DNA of 40,728 nucleotides, taken from positions 1 to 40,728 of the forward strand of contig JAILLA010000066.1 of the NCBI GenBank assembly GCA_024693325.1, given 5' to 3'. Below are positions 8,698-16,886 of this stretch, in pieces. Both the position numbers and the translations under genes were made by a program. A model generated the notes under the pieces. The model was not told the DNA's origin. It made no database searches and was given only the letters and a program-made list of their open reading frames with translations. The stretch is from Solobacterium sp. Lineage in GTDB: Bacteria > Bacillota_I > Bacilli_A > Erysipelotrichales > Erysipelotrichaceae. How positions within the stretch are numbered: the first letter of the stretch is position 1; each line of letters begins with the position of its first letter.

Positions 8698-9602
8698 TAT
8701 AAATCCCCCTCGTATACACCGGCAGCTTTTGCCATCTTAATGGTTCTCTGTGCACCGTCATAGAATGCGATGTCGATCATCTTGCCATCAACAGTAAATA
8801 CGCCGATGCCCTGTGCTTTCTTGGTATCGATCTCACGGATAACTTTTTCCGCGAAGATGATATCTTTCTTGGCAGGTGTGAAGATCTCGTGAACGATGTC
8901 GATCTGGCGCGGGTTGATGCATGATTTGCCGTCAAATCCCATATCATGGATCATCTGAACATCTCTGCGGAATCCGTCCATATCATCCAGGTTTGTCCAT
9001 ACAGTATCGAAGCACTGAACGCCTGCTGCTCTTGCAGCAATGATCATCTGCTGTCTGCCGCCCATCAGCTCAATACCTGTACCTGTGATCTTTGTCTGCA
9101 GGTCTTTGGTATAGTCGCCGCCGGACAGAGCGATACCGATCATTCTGGGTGAGGATGTGCATACTTCATATGCGTTCATAACACCCTTAGCGCTTTCCAG
9201 CGCAGCCATGATCAGAACAGAGCCTTCTTCTTTGCCGAATTCTTTTTCAGCCTTTTCGATCTCTGCTTCAACTTCCAGTACCATTTCCTTGTTTTCGCAC
9301 TTCGGGATACGGATCAGTTCTGTATCTGCCGCAACTACGCAGCGGATATCTTCTTTCCACAGATCACTGTCCAAACCATTGATACGGACAACTCTCTCCG
9401 CTCCGCGGTAGTCGATCGTTGTCAGGGCATGGTAAAGCGAGAATCTGGCTGTATCTTTTGCGGTTACCGCAACAGCATCTTCCAGGTCGAACATCAGTGA
9501 ATCCGCTTTATAGATATACGGATCCTTGATCAGTGACGGTTTCTGACCGTTCAGGAACATCATCGAACGGCGAAGTCTTTTCTTTTTCTGTTCGTTAATC
9601 AT
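8697..9602 (-). CDS. citE: Citrate lyase beta subunit (citryl-ACP lyase)
   Basis: CitE cleaves citryl-CitD into oxaloacetate and acetyl-CitD. It is a TIM-barrel protein of the HpcH/HpaI-CitE family; RRSMMFLNGQKP near the N-terminus, MFDLEDAV (Mg site), RVNG-type RINGLD, ALESAKGV and CINPRQIDIVHEIF are visible. I place the start at the ATG at 9602, which overlaps the citD stop as ATGA and has GGAGG about 9 nt upstream. An in-frame ATG 18 nt earlier would put that ribosome site inside the coding region. This gives 301 residues, the usual length. Confidence 0.96.
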   Translation of the reverse strand: MINEQKKKRLRRSMMFLNGQKPSLIKDPYIYKADSLMFDLEDAVAVTAKDTARFSLYHALTTIDYRGAERVVRINGLDSDLWKEDIRCVVAADTELIRIPKCENKEMVLEVEAEIEKAEKEFGKEEGSVLIMAALESAKGVMNAYEVCTSSPRMIGIALSGGDYTKDLQTKITGTGIELMGGRQQMIIAARAAGVQCFDTVWTNLDDMDGFRRDVQMIHDMGFDGKSCINPRQIDIVHEIFTPAKKDIIFAEKVIREIDTKKAQGIGVFTVDGKMIDIAFYDGAQRTIKMAKAAGVYEGDL

Positions 9603-9898
9603 TTGATGGCTCCTCCCCAAGGCAGGTTGTCATACTGATCGACCGAGCGGAATACAGCTCCCTCAATTCTTGCTTTGATCGTGCAGTCCAGAGCACCTTT
9701 GTCCACGATTGAGATTTTGACATTGTCAATACCAAGATTATCAAGTGTTTCCAATGTCACCTTGCGGATCTGGTTCCCGAACTGGTGAATTACGGTACTG
9801 TCGAGAGAGAATTCCACTTTTCCTTCTCCGGGTTCAACAGTGACCAGGCAGTCACTCGATTCAAGAGTGCCTGCCACTGCAGGTTTTTTGATCTCCAT
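9599..9898 (-). CDS. citD: Citrate lyase acyl carrier protein (gamma subunit)
   Basis: The 99-residue carrier holds the phosphoribosyl-dephospho-CoA arm on a serine. The N-terminal AGTLESSD motif (9-16) contains Ser14, the attachment residue in the Klebsiella protein, and the RSVDQYDNLPWGG C-terminus is typical. It is first in citD-citE-citF-citG. AAGGGG lies close before the ATG, and a promoter with a good -10 box is 56 nt upstream. The prosthetic group would be made by the CitG domain and attached by CitX, both encoded nearby. Confidence 0.95.
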   Translation of the reverse strand: MEIKKPAVAGTLESSDCLVTVEPGEGKVEFSLDSTVIHQFGNQIRKVTLETLDNLGIDNVKISIVDKGALDCTIKARIEGAVFRSVDQYDNLPWGGAIK

Positions 9899-9953
9899 AA
9901 TTCCCCTTTCTCAGAATTTTCTGTTTCTTCAGCAAATTAATAATGCTGTATTT

Positions 9954-9981
9954 ATTATATCGTATAATTCAGGAAACCAAA
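9954..9981 (-). promoter_or_regulatory. Candidate promoter of the citDEF operon
   Basis: The minus strand has TATAAT at 9959-9954 with TTTGGT 16 nt upstream (9981-9976). The -10 matches consensus and the -35 is weak, as expected for an activated promoter. It lies in the 232-nt gap between citD and the LOG-family gene. Confidence 0.5.
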
Positions 9982-10053
9982 TACGTGCCAGGTCGCTTTT
10001 GTCCATGAAAATCATCTTTTTTTCTTTTCGTTCATTGTTTCATAAAGTTCCAT

Positions 10054-10068
10054 CTATACCCTGTATAG
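10054..10068. promoter_or_regulatory. Inverted repeat upstream of the cit promoter
   Basis: CTATAC-CCT-GTATAG is a perfect 6-3-6 dyad, about 73 nt upstream of the citD -35 box. The 3-nt spacer makes an RNA hairpin unlikely, so a protein-binding site is more plausible. The regulator is unknown. Confidence 0.35.
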
Positions 10069-10130
10069 ACACAGTTTATAAAGAAGCATATTTATGAGAA
10101 AATTCAGAAAATTATTAACATATCAGCAAA

Positions 10131-10670
10131 TTATGTATTCTGAGCCAGAAGCCTTCCGATCTCTTCAATACTGTCCGCAAAATGTATTTTCCGGTAGGTG
10201 GACTCTCTGACAAAACCTTCCTTCAGCATATGCTGAAGCAGTCCCTTCATCGGATCATAATAATGATTCACATTAAAGAAGATACACGGGCATTTCGTAT
10301 GATTCAGATTGTGCATTGACATGATCTCCGATATTTCTTCCAGAGTCCCGATCCCTCCCGGATAGGCGATAAACGCATCTGACAGCTCGATCATTCTTGT
10401 CTTGCGTTCTGTCATGTTTTTTGTGACGATCAGTTCCGTCAGGCTGCTGTGCTGGACTTCCGCATCCACAAAAAACTTCGGTTCAACGCCGATGACATGT
10501 CCGTTCTTTGACAGTGCGCCGTCAGCGCACAGTCCCATCAGTCCCATATGCGAACCTCCGTAAACCAGGGTATGTCCGTTGGAAGCGATCCATTCTCCCA
10601 GCTTGTAAACTTCTTTTCCGTATATGGGATCATTCCCGGAACTGGAACCAAGATATACAGCAATATTCAT
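10131..10670 (-). CDS. LOG-family (TIGR00730) nucleotide phosphoribohydrolase-like protein
   Basis: This Rossmann-fold protein of 179 residues belongs to the lysine-decarboxylase-like/LOG family, whose characterised members cleave cytokinin riboside monophosphates or other nucleoside monophosphates to base plus ribose phosphate. The family motifs YGGSHMGLMG (37-46), MTERK (86-90) and PGGIGTLEEI (104-113) are all present. I chose the ATG at 10670, which has GGGAGG 6 nt upstream, over an in-frame upstream ATG. It lies upstream of citD on the same strand and is divergent from citC, with which it shares a gap of 94 nt. A role in citrate metabolism is not indicated; the true substrate is unknown. 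Confidence 0.88.
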   Translation of the reverse strand: MNIAVYLGSSSGNDPIYGKEVYKLGEWIASNGHTLVYGGSHMGLMGLCADGALSKNGHVIGVEPKFFVDAEVQHSSLTELIVTKNMTERKTRMIELSDAFIAYPGGIGTLEEISEIMSMHNLNHTKCPCIFFNVNHYYDPMKGLLQHMLKEGFVRESTYRKIHFADSIEEIGRLLAQNT

Positions 10671-10764
10671 AGATACCTCCCGCTTTTCTTTAATATGATA
10701 CACGATGCCTCCCTTCTTTCAGATGAACAATATGATATGATTGAAAAAACGAGGAGGATTCTTT

Positions 10765-11805
10765 ATGTCCGACTATTCCATATCCCAGATCTATGCGCAG
10801 GATACCCGGGCAAACCGGCAGATCGACCGGCTGCTTGAGCAGGAGGGGATCCGCAGGGATCCTAACCTGGATTACACCTGCGGAATGTATGACGATGAAA
10901 TGAACATCATCGCCACCGGAAGCTGCTTCGGCAATACGCTCCGCTGTATGGCGGTCGATCATAATCATCAGGGAGAAGGTCTCATGAATGAGATCGTCAC
11001 GCATCTGATCGAAAAACAATATGAACGGGGAAACATTCATCTGTTCTTATATACGAAATGCAGCTCCGCAAGATTCTTCTCATCTCTGGGCTTTTTTGAG
11101 ATCGCAAGAATACCGGATCAGGTCGTATTCATGGAAAACAAACGGAACGGCTTTGATCAGTGGCTCTCATCACTTGAACGCAGGGAAGGTCAGAAGACAG
11201 GCGCCATCGTCATGAATGCAAACCCGTTCACGCTTGGTCATCAGTACCTTGCGGAATACGCAGCCGGACAATGCGATGTGCTGCACCTCTTTATGGTCAG
11301 CGAAGACAAAAGTATCTTTCCTTATAATATAAGGAAGAAACTGATCAAAGAAGGAACTGCCCATCTGGACAATATCATCTATCATGACAGCGGTCCTTAT
11401 ATCATCTCTTCCGCGACATTCCCCAGCTACTTCCAGAAAGATGAGGCTTCCGTGATCAGCAGTCACGCTATGCTCGATCTCATCATCTTCACAAGGATCG
11501 CGGATCAGCTTGGCATTCAGAAACGGTTTGTCGGGGAAGAACCGACATCCCAGGTGACCGGCATTTACAACAGCATCATGTCTTCCCTTCTTCCGGAACA
11601 CGGCATTGAATGTGAGATCGTTCCCAGGAAAAAGGACGGTGACATGGTCATCAGCGCGTCCACTGTACGGCAGGCCATTCATGACGGGGATCAGGAGATC
11701 CTGAAGCGCTGTCTGCCCGCATCAACTCTGGAATGGCTGAACAGTGAAGAGGCGGTACCCGTGGTTTCCAGGATCAAAAACGAAACAGACCTGATCCATT
11801 ACTGA
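10765..11805 (+). CDS. citC: Citrate lyase ligase (acetate:SH-citrate lyase ligase)
   Basis: CitC activates citrate lyase by acetylating the thiol of the CitD prosthetic group with acetate and ATP. Residues 1-128 form the GNAT-like domain (QGEG acetyl-CoA-type loop at 69-72). Residues 145-335 form the nucleotidyltransferase domain with NPFTLGHQYL (153-162, the HxGH-type site) and ISASTVRQAI (296-305). I use the ATG at 10765, which has AGGAGG 7 nt upstream (10752-10757). The 346-residue length is normal. It heads citC-citX-yihY, divergent from the LOG gene. Confidence 0.95.
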   Translation: MSDYSISQIYAQDTRANRQIDRLLEQEGIRRDPNLDYTCGMYDDEMNIIATGSCFGNTLRCMAVDHNHQGEGLMNEIVTHLIEKQYERGNIHLFLYTKCSSARFFSSLGFFEIARIPDQVVFMENKRNGFDQWLSSLERREGQKTGAIVMNANPFTLGHQYLAEYAAGQCDVLHLFMVSEDKSIFPYNIRKKLIKEGTAHLDNIIYHDSGPYIISSATFPSYFQKDEASVISSHAMLDLIIFTRIADQLGIQKRFVGEEPTSQVTGIYNSIMSSLLPEHGIECEIVPRKKDGDMVISASTVRQAIHDGDQEILKRCLPASTLEWLNSEEAVPVVSRIKNETDLIHY

Positions 11806-11813
11806 GGTTCCCT

Positions 11814-12341
11814 ATGCAAGGTACAGAGATCGATCTGGAAGAAATGCTTGTGTTCCGGGAAAAGCGTGTTTCTCTCCAGCAGAAGCTGATCAAAGACGGA
11901 CAGATGCCCGTCATCTCATTCTCAATGAATATTCCCGGTCCAATCAAAACCAATCCGCAGATCCGCAAAGCATTCAGCCTGGGCAAACGGGATCTGTTCA
12001 ATCATCTCAGGCAGGCACATCTGCAGACAGGTCATGAGGTAGAGATACATGAAAACTGCGGTGACGAGCTTCTTGTATCTGTCTGCGGTTCTGCAGAAGA
12101 GATCAAAGACATTACCGTACAGATCGAAGAAAGCAGTCCTCTTGGACGGCTCTATGACATGGACGTGATCAATACCGACGGCACCAAGCTGTCCAGACCG
12201 GTATTCAGGAAGTGCCTGATCTGCGGAAAACAGGCACAGGAATGCGCCAGATCAAGAACACATACTGTCAAAGAACTGCAGAATGCTGTGGATGAACTGC
12301 TCCTTGAGTATCTTCCGCATCCCGTGGAACAGACAAGGTAA
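11814..12341 (+). CDS. citX: Apo-citrate lyase phosphoribosyl-dephospho-CoA transferase
   Basis: CitX transfers the prosthetic group made by CitG onto CitD. The 175-residue protein shows the family motifs SFSMNIPGPIK (35-45), HENCGDELL (79-87), GRLYDMDVI (111-119) and the Cys-containing RKCLICGKQAQECARSRTH (132-150). It starts 8 nt after citC with GAGG in between. It is a stand-alone CitX, unlike the CitX-CitG fusions seen in some bacteria; here CitG is instead fused to a GNAT domain. Confidence 0.95.
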   Translation: MQGTEIDLEEMLVFREKRVSLQQKLIKDGQMPVISFSMNIPGPIKTNPQIRKAFSLGKRDLFNHLRQAHLQTGHEVEIHENCGDELLVSVCGSAEEIKDITVQIEESSPLGRLYDMDVINTDGTKLSRPVFRKCLICGKQAQECARSRTHTVKELQNAVDELLLEYLPHPVEQTR

Positions 12342-13192
12342 TGAAAATGAACAAAGAAAAACTGATATCCCTGGGCAAAAAAATACTGAAGATATCCTCA
12401 GACCAGGATCTCGCAGTATATGCGGGAAACGCTACCTTATATATTATGATGTCGCTTATACCGATGCTGATGGTGATCATCGCGGGAGTCTCTCTCATGC
12501 CGTGGTTTACTTCTTCGGATTTCCAGAACCTGCTGTTCAGCTATCTGCCTGATGTACAGGAAATACGGAACCTGATCTCAAATATCATTGCCAACCTGAG
12601 TGAGCAGTCTTCTTCGACTGTAGCATCTGTATCAGCGCTGACATCCCTCTGGTCCGCCAGCAATGGTATCTCAGCGATCCAGAAAGGTCTGAAGAAAATG
12701 AACAGGGTGCCGTCATTCGGCTTCAAGGATAAGATATTCGCTGTTATCTATACGTTCCTGTTTGCGATACAGCTGCTTTCCCTCCTGCTGTTCCAGGTGC
12801 TTGGTTCAACGTTCAAAGAGATCATGGCTTCCTTCTCATCTGATTTCTTCCTGTTCAAATATGTCGGAACGATCAGTACCGTGATCAATTCAAGCGGTGC
12901 TGTAACGATCGTGATCTCACTGCTGATACTGGTACTGACATATACCTATCTGCCCGGCGGCAAACGTTCCATGAAGAGCCAGCTTCCCGGTGCAGTCCTG
13001 ACATCAATCATATGGGCGGCATTCTCATTATTCTTCTCGTTCTTTATTCCCCGCTTCTGGAAGGCTTCTTCCCTTTACGGGTCCCTGGCTTCCGTATTCC
13101 TTGTTGCAATGTGGCTGCAGACAATGATGACGATCCTGTTCTACGGCGCCGCGCTGAATACAGTTCTGGAAGAAGAAAAGCAGCGTTCATAG
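12341..13192 (+). CDS. YihY/BrkB-family inner membrane protein
   Basis: The 283-residue protein has about six hydrophobic segments and matches the YihY/virulence factor BrkB (formerly RNase BN) family: YAGNATLYIMMSLIPM near residue 28, SASNGISAIQKGLKKM near 108, YLPGGKRSMKSQLPGA near 205, then FSFFIPRF and YGSLASVFLVAMWLQ. The function of the family is not established; the old RNase BN assignment was shown to be wrong. Its ATG overlaps the citX stop (TAATG), so it is translated with the citrate lyase maturation genes, though no functional link is known. A second ATG 6 nt later is an equally good start. A strong terminator follows. Confidence 0.85.
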   Translation: MKMNKEKLISLGKKILKISSDQDLAVYAGNATLYIMMSLIPMLMVIIAGVSLMPWFTSSDFQNLLFSYLPDVQEIRNLISNIIANLSEQSSSTVASVSALTSLWSASNGISAIQKGLKKMNRVPSFGFKDKIFAVIYTFLFAIQLLSLLLFQVLGSTFKEIMASFSSDFFLFKYVGTISTVINSSGAVTIVISLLILVLTYTYLPGGKRSMKSQLPGAVLTSIIWAAFSLFFSFFIPRFWKASSLYGSLASVFLVAMWLQTMMTILFYGAALNTVLEEEKQRS

Positions 13193-13233
13193 ACTTTTCA
13201 GATTGAATAAAAGACTTCATACACAAAATAAAT

Positions 13234-13268
13234 AAAACCAGGATATCTTCTGCGGATATCCTGGTTTT
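13234..13268. terminator. Bidirectional terminator between convergent genes
   Basis: A perfect 14-bp stem (13234-13247 with 13255-13268, 7-nt loop) has an A-run on one side and a T-run on the other. It can end both the citC-citX-yihY transcript (+) and the transporter transcript (-). Confidence 0.9.
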
Positions 13269-13298
13269 CGTTCAGCTGTATTCGATTTGTGTTGCTGA

Positions 13299-14672
13299 TC
13301 AGAAAGGCATAATGCCGAGCACGATAGCAACGAGCATACAGAGAATTGAGAAGCCCCATACATACATGAAGCTTGCTTTGATGTGATCCTTGATGTCTAC
13401 GTTTGCGAGACCTACACCAAGCAGTGTAGCAGGAACCATCGGTGAGATAAATGTTGCACAGTTACGGCATACAACCATTGCTACAGCAATCGGAAGTGCA
13501 TCGATACCGAATCCCTGACCGATACCGATCATGACCGGCAGCATTCCGTAGAAGTAGCTGTCTGTATCGAAGGCCAGAGCCAGCGGAACAGAAAGGATAC
13601 CGATAACGAGAGGCAGATGTCTGCCAAGTGCAGCAGGAAGAACCATCTTGATCAGGTTGGACATGCATGTAACAACACTTGCAACTGCAACGTCGTTAAC
13701 AGTAACGCTCTTGACCAGGATACCCATCAGGACTGCTGCTGCCATCAGTGTTGAGCACATTGTCAGAGCAGGTCCGGCATGGAGGTTGATGATCTTCTTC
13801 TGGAGTTTTGCACCAGGATAGTTGACCAGCAGCGCAATTACAACACCGCACATGAACGGAACGTAACTCGGGAAGACGTCCCAGATCAGCATAGCGATAA
13901 CAGCGATCGTCAGCAGAACATTGAAGATAAACAGATGCGGACGAGCCAGAGCGGGATCATTTCCTTTAACCTCTGATTCTTCCTCTTCCTCTTCTTCAAC
14001 ATCACCTTCCAGAGCAAGCTTGCCATTCAGGCCGGCGCCTCTTGCTTTTTCCTGCACACCTGCAAGGAAAGCATGTGCCAGTGAGAGAATGATACCGAAG
14101 ATCTGGATCGGCAGCAATGTGTTCCACAGTTTGCCTGCTTCCATACCAAGAACGGAAGCAGCTCTCATTGTCGGACCAGCCCAAGGCATCAGGTTCAGAA
14201 CGCCCATGGACAGAACGGCAATTCTCAGCATTGTTGTCGGACGCATATGCATCTTCTTGTAAACAGGCAGCATTGCCGGAACAACGATACAGAATGTTGA
14301 TGCACCGCCGCCATCCAGGTGACCGATCAGGGCAATGACAGCTGTCATGATGCAGACACCGATAACGCTGTCGCCGACAAGACCCATCAGTTTGCCGATG
14401 ATGACATCAAACATGCCTGCATCTGTCATGATTCCGAAGTACAGGACTGAGAACACGAACAGTGCTGCTGTAGGTCCTGTGCTGTTGAAACCAGCTTTGA
14501 TCAGTGCGGCAATATTGTCGAATGAGTAGTAGCCGCCGATGACAAGGATCAATGCCAGGATCGACGGGAAGAGAATGAATGCGATACTCGGAAGCGTCAA
14601 GCTCTTAAACAGAGTGACGACGATGGCGATGATGCACAGGAAACCCAGTACACCAACTAATACTTCACTCAT
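13299..14672 (-). CDS. CitMHS-family citrate/metal-citrate transporter
   Basis: The 457-residue permease has about 11-12 membrane segments. It resembles the CitMHS family (Bacillus CitM/CitH), which imports citrate complexed with divalent metals: IGHLDGGGAST at 116-126 and FDTDSYFYGMLPV at 368-380 are the most diagnostic stretches. A central cytoplasmic loop (205-245) contains a run of acidic residues (225-233). The ATG follows an AGGGGGCTG ribosome site. Although it has its own transcript, its place next to the citrate lyase genes makes citrate import the best reading. Related permeases for other tricarboxylates or lactate/gluconate cannot be excluded. A dyad at 14700 lies in its leader. Confidence 0.85.
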   Translation of the reverse strand: MSEVLVGVLGFLCIIAIVVTLFKSLTLPSIAFILFPSILALILVIGGYYSFDNIAALIKAGFNSTGPTAALFVFSVLYFGIMTDAGMFDVIIGKLMGLVGDSVIGVCIMTAVIALIGHLDGGGASTFCIVVPAMLPVYKKMHMRPTTMLRIAVLSMGVLNLMPWAGPTMRAASVLGMEAGKLWNTLLPIQIFGIILSLAHAFLAGVQEKARGAGLNGKLALEGDVEEEEEEESEVKGNDPALARPHLFIFNVLLTIAVIAMLIWDVFPSYVPFMCGVVIALLVNYPGAKLQKKIINLHAGPALTMCSTLMAAAVLMGILVKSVTVNDVAVASVVTCMSNLIKMVLPAALGRHLPLVIGILSVPLALAFDTDSYFYGMLPVMIGIGQGFGIDALPIAVAMVVCRNCATFISPMVPATLLGVGLANVDIKDHIKASFMYVWGFSILCMLVAIVLGIMPF

Positions 14673-14699
14673 AAACAGCCCCCTTTTGCTATTTAGATA

Positions 14700-14713
14700 C
14701 AGACCTTGGTCTG
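14700..14713. promoter_or_regulatory. Inverted repeat in the transporter leader
   Basis: CAGACC-TT-GGTCTG is a 6-2-6 dyad about 27 nt upstream of the transporter ATG and about 65 nt past its -10 box. A 2-nt loop is too tight for an RNA hairpin, so an operator within the transcribed leader is likely. Confidence 0.4.
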
Positions 14714-14779
14714 CGTGACCTGCTAAACAAAAAGTATCATTCCCGATTATGATTCAGTTTATTTAGTGCAGATACTGTT

Positions 14780-14785
14780 ATTATA
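14780..14785 (-). promoter_or_regulatory. -10 box of the citrate transporter gene
   Basis: TATAAT occurs on the minus strand at 14785-14780. The -35 position reads AAGAAA, a poor match, which suggests an activator. The predicted leader is about 100 nt and includes the dyad at 14700-14713. Confidence 0.45.
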
Positions 14786-14855
14786 GCGACATTGCCGGTA
14801 TCTTTCTTACTTTTTTTTGTTTTTATCTATCATTATTCTCCTGAACCATAGAAAA

Positions 14856-14890
14856 CAATGAAAAAGCACCTGATGGAACTGCCATCAGGT
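14856..14890 (-). terminator. Terminator after the serpin gene
   Basis: A 9-bp stem (14868-14876 with 14882-14890, 5-nt loop) is followed on the minus strand by GCTTTTTCATTG. It lies 25 nt past the serpin stop and closes the sigma-anti-sigma-serpin operon. Confidence 0.85.
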
Positions 14891-14914
14891 ACACGATACT
14901 GCTGTTGGTTTTGT

Positions 14915-16285
14915 TTACTTCGGTGTATTGACGATCCCTTCAAACAGCGGACTTCCGTCAGCTGCCTGAAGCGAAAAGAAGAATGGTCTGTCTGCAGTGA
15001 ATTCGATCGGTTCATCGATGAAGATCGCTGTCTCATTCGTGATCAGTACTGTATAGGCTGCTGCTTCGATCCCCTCTTCATCTGTCTTCAGCCTTGCCGC
15101 ATGCTTTGCAGCATCCAGATACAGGCCTTTCTGATCGGATAAGGGAGAATAGTCTGCTGTCTGGGGATCGAACACATCGGTGATACCCATTTCAATCAGG
15201 GTGTCTTTCAGATCAAGGTCCGACACGATATCAAGTTTCGGAACGGACAGCTGAATATCTCCGTGCCGGCTTTCACAGTCTGCCGGGTCTTTCAGCAGCT
15301 TCCTGACGGCAGGATCATTGACGACATCCTGGACATCTGTTCCTTCATCCGGAAGGACGATCCACATCCGACCGCTGTTCAGAACATACTGTGCGATGGC
15401 TTTCCAGTTCTTTCCGTAATAGACAGTTCCGGTATCTTCAGAATGCATCATGTCGCACATGATCTCACCTTCGGGTGAATGGAAGATCTCTTCTGTTGTA
15501 TTTCCGAAGCTGACTGCCCATTTCCCGCGGTAATAGATCGCAGACGCAAGGATCATGACGGCATACTCTGTCGGCGAGATCCCGCCTGCCTGATCTTTCA
15601 GCAGACCACCTGTCGCATGATCCAGCCAGTTCCTGAACGCATTTATACCGGTATCTGAGTCCAGGTCCCCGATATAAGACGACGCATGATAATCGTCAGC
15701 CAGTCTCTGCCGGAGCTCCGGTCTGTATGCAAGCCGCTCATCCAGCCAGAGTGAATTGGACAGGATGCTTGTGACTGCGTCTCCTGTATTGTAATTGGCT
15801 TCCCATAATGCAGATACAGCATCTCTTAATACAGTTATGTCTTCTGCTCCGAGAAGGTCCATGATCTGTGACCTTGTATTTCCGTCTGTTGTCTTACACA
15901 GCATGCTCAGGGCAATATAGATATTCAAAGGTGAATAGACCGCATTCTGATCTCCGGAAACATTCAGCAGCTGTCCGGACATCCGTTCTGCAAACTGATG
16001 CAGAGGATCCTGATATGGCTGTGAGCGTGACTGCAGTTTCTCCTGCTGAGCATACCAGCTGCTGACTGCCTTGTCATACTTTTCATAATTCACATTTCCG
16101 GATTCCTTATAGTCTTCTGCCATCGGATACGGCATGAATTCCGGAAGGTCCGGTTCCAGCATATCTGCAGATCCCGGCTTTGCTGTAGTGGCAGGAGGTG
16201 CCGGTTCAACGGGTTCAGACGCGCATCCGGCAAGCATGCCCAGTGACAACAGCAGACATGCCAGCTTCTTATTGATGTATTTCAT
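14915..16285 (-). CDS. Lipoprotein serpin (protease inhibitor)
   Basis: The 456-residue serpin would trap serine (or cysteine) proteases outside the cell. A lipoprotein signal peptide ends in LAGC (18-21), so Cys21 is the lipid anchor. A Pro/acidic spacer precedes the serpin fold, which begins near residue 105. The reactive-centre hinge reads EEGIEAAAYTVL (403-414); small Ala residues there are the mark of an inhibitory serpin. Counting Gly405 as P15 puts P1 at about Thr419, but this is approximate. The C-terminal ADRPFFFSL and GSPLFEGIV segments are classic. Its ATG lies 17 nt inside the anti-sigma gene with GGAG 7 nt upstream, so expression is coupled to the sigma/anti-sigma pair. No fucosidase or citrate link is apparent. 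Confidence 0.93.
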   Translation of the reverse strand: MKYINKKLACLLLSLGMLAGCASEPVEPAPPATTAKPGSADMLEPDLPEFMPYPMAEDYKESGNVNYEKYDKAVSSWYAQQEKLQSRSQPYQDPLHQFAERMSGQLLNVSGDQNAVYSPLNIYIALSMLCKTTDGNTRSQIMDLLGAEDITVLRDAVSALWEANYNTGDAVTSILSNSLWLDERLAYRPELRQRLADDYHASSYIGDLDSDTGINAFRNWLDHATGGLLKDQAGGISPTEYAVMILASAIYYRGKWAVSFGNTTEEIFHSPEGEIMCDMMHSEDTGTVYYGKNWKAIAQYVLNSGRMWIVLPDEGTDVQDVVNDPAVRKLLKDPADCESRHGDIQLSVPKLDIVSDLDLKDTLIEMGITDVFDPQTADYSPLSDQKGLYLDAAKHAARLKTDEEGIEAAAYTVLITNETAIFIDEPIEFTADRPFFFSLQAADGSPLFEGIVNTPK

Positions 16286-16886
16286 TCATCAGCTCCTGCA
16301 TTTCTTCTGCGCTGATCTCTTCGCTCAGAATGATCCGGTATGTCCAGTCACCCTCTGTCCACACAGCATCCTTTGTCATCTGCTCCCTGGATTCAGCGTT
16401 CAGGTCGTTCCGGGGCACATTTGCGTTAAATGACTGCGTCATACGGCTGATGATGATCCTCATGCCTTCTGCACCCTGCTCATTTCTGTAGACCACCGCA
16501 AGACCTTCCTCAGTTTCCTCTTCAGTGACCACCGTGTATCCACGGTAACTGTCAGGATAGGTAAATGCCATGGCAGCCGAACCTGTCGTCATCACATTAT
16601 CATAACCGGCATCTGCGGACTTTTCTTCCGGTTCCGGAGCACTTTCCATCACTGCCTGAGGGGCTGTTGAATTCATACTTCCGCCTGCAGCACTCCCCAT
16701 TCTGTGATTGCTGACTCTTACCCAAATGAACCCGAACAGCAGTACAGCAAAGACACCCGCTCCTGCGGTGAACTGTCTGTAGTATTTTCTGAGTAGCGGC
16801 TTCTTCATAGGTTCCCCTGGCGCAGCTTCTTCAATATATTTGTCATCAATGTCGTTCATTGCACGCAGCAGATCCATTTCCTTCAT
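16269..16886 (-). CDS. Membrane anti-sigma factor-like protein
   Basis: The 205-residue protein has a short cytoplasmic N-terminus (1-38) with the LLRAMNDIDDKYIEEA segment common to Bacillota anti-sigma proteins encoded beside ECF sigma genes. One transmembrane helix follows (about 40-58), then a Ser/Ala/Pro-rich stalk (60-105) and a small extracytoplasmic domain (about 108-200). Its ATG overlaps the sigma stop codon by 4 nt, and it overlaps the serpin start. By analogy with RsiV/RsiW-type proteins it would hold the sigma factor at the membrane and release it on an external signal, perhaps by proteolysis of the outer part. The signal is unknown, and the outer domain family is not certain (DUF4367-like at best). 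Confidence 0.75.
   Translation of the reverse strand: MKEMDLLRAMNDIDDKYIEEAAPGEPMKKPLLRKYYRQFTAGAGVFAVLLFGFIWVRVSNHRMGSAAGGSMNSTAPQAVMESAPEPEEKSADAGYDNVMTTGSAAMAFTYPDSYRGYTVVTEEETEEGLAVVYRNEQGAEGMRIIISRMTQSFNANVPRNDLNAESREQMTKDAVWTEGDWTYRIILSEEISAEEMQELMNEIHQ

Noticed and set aside
9603..9620. Upstream ATG for citE
   Set aside because: The ribosome site would be inside the coding region; the ATGA overlap at 9602 is better supported.
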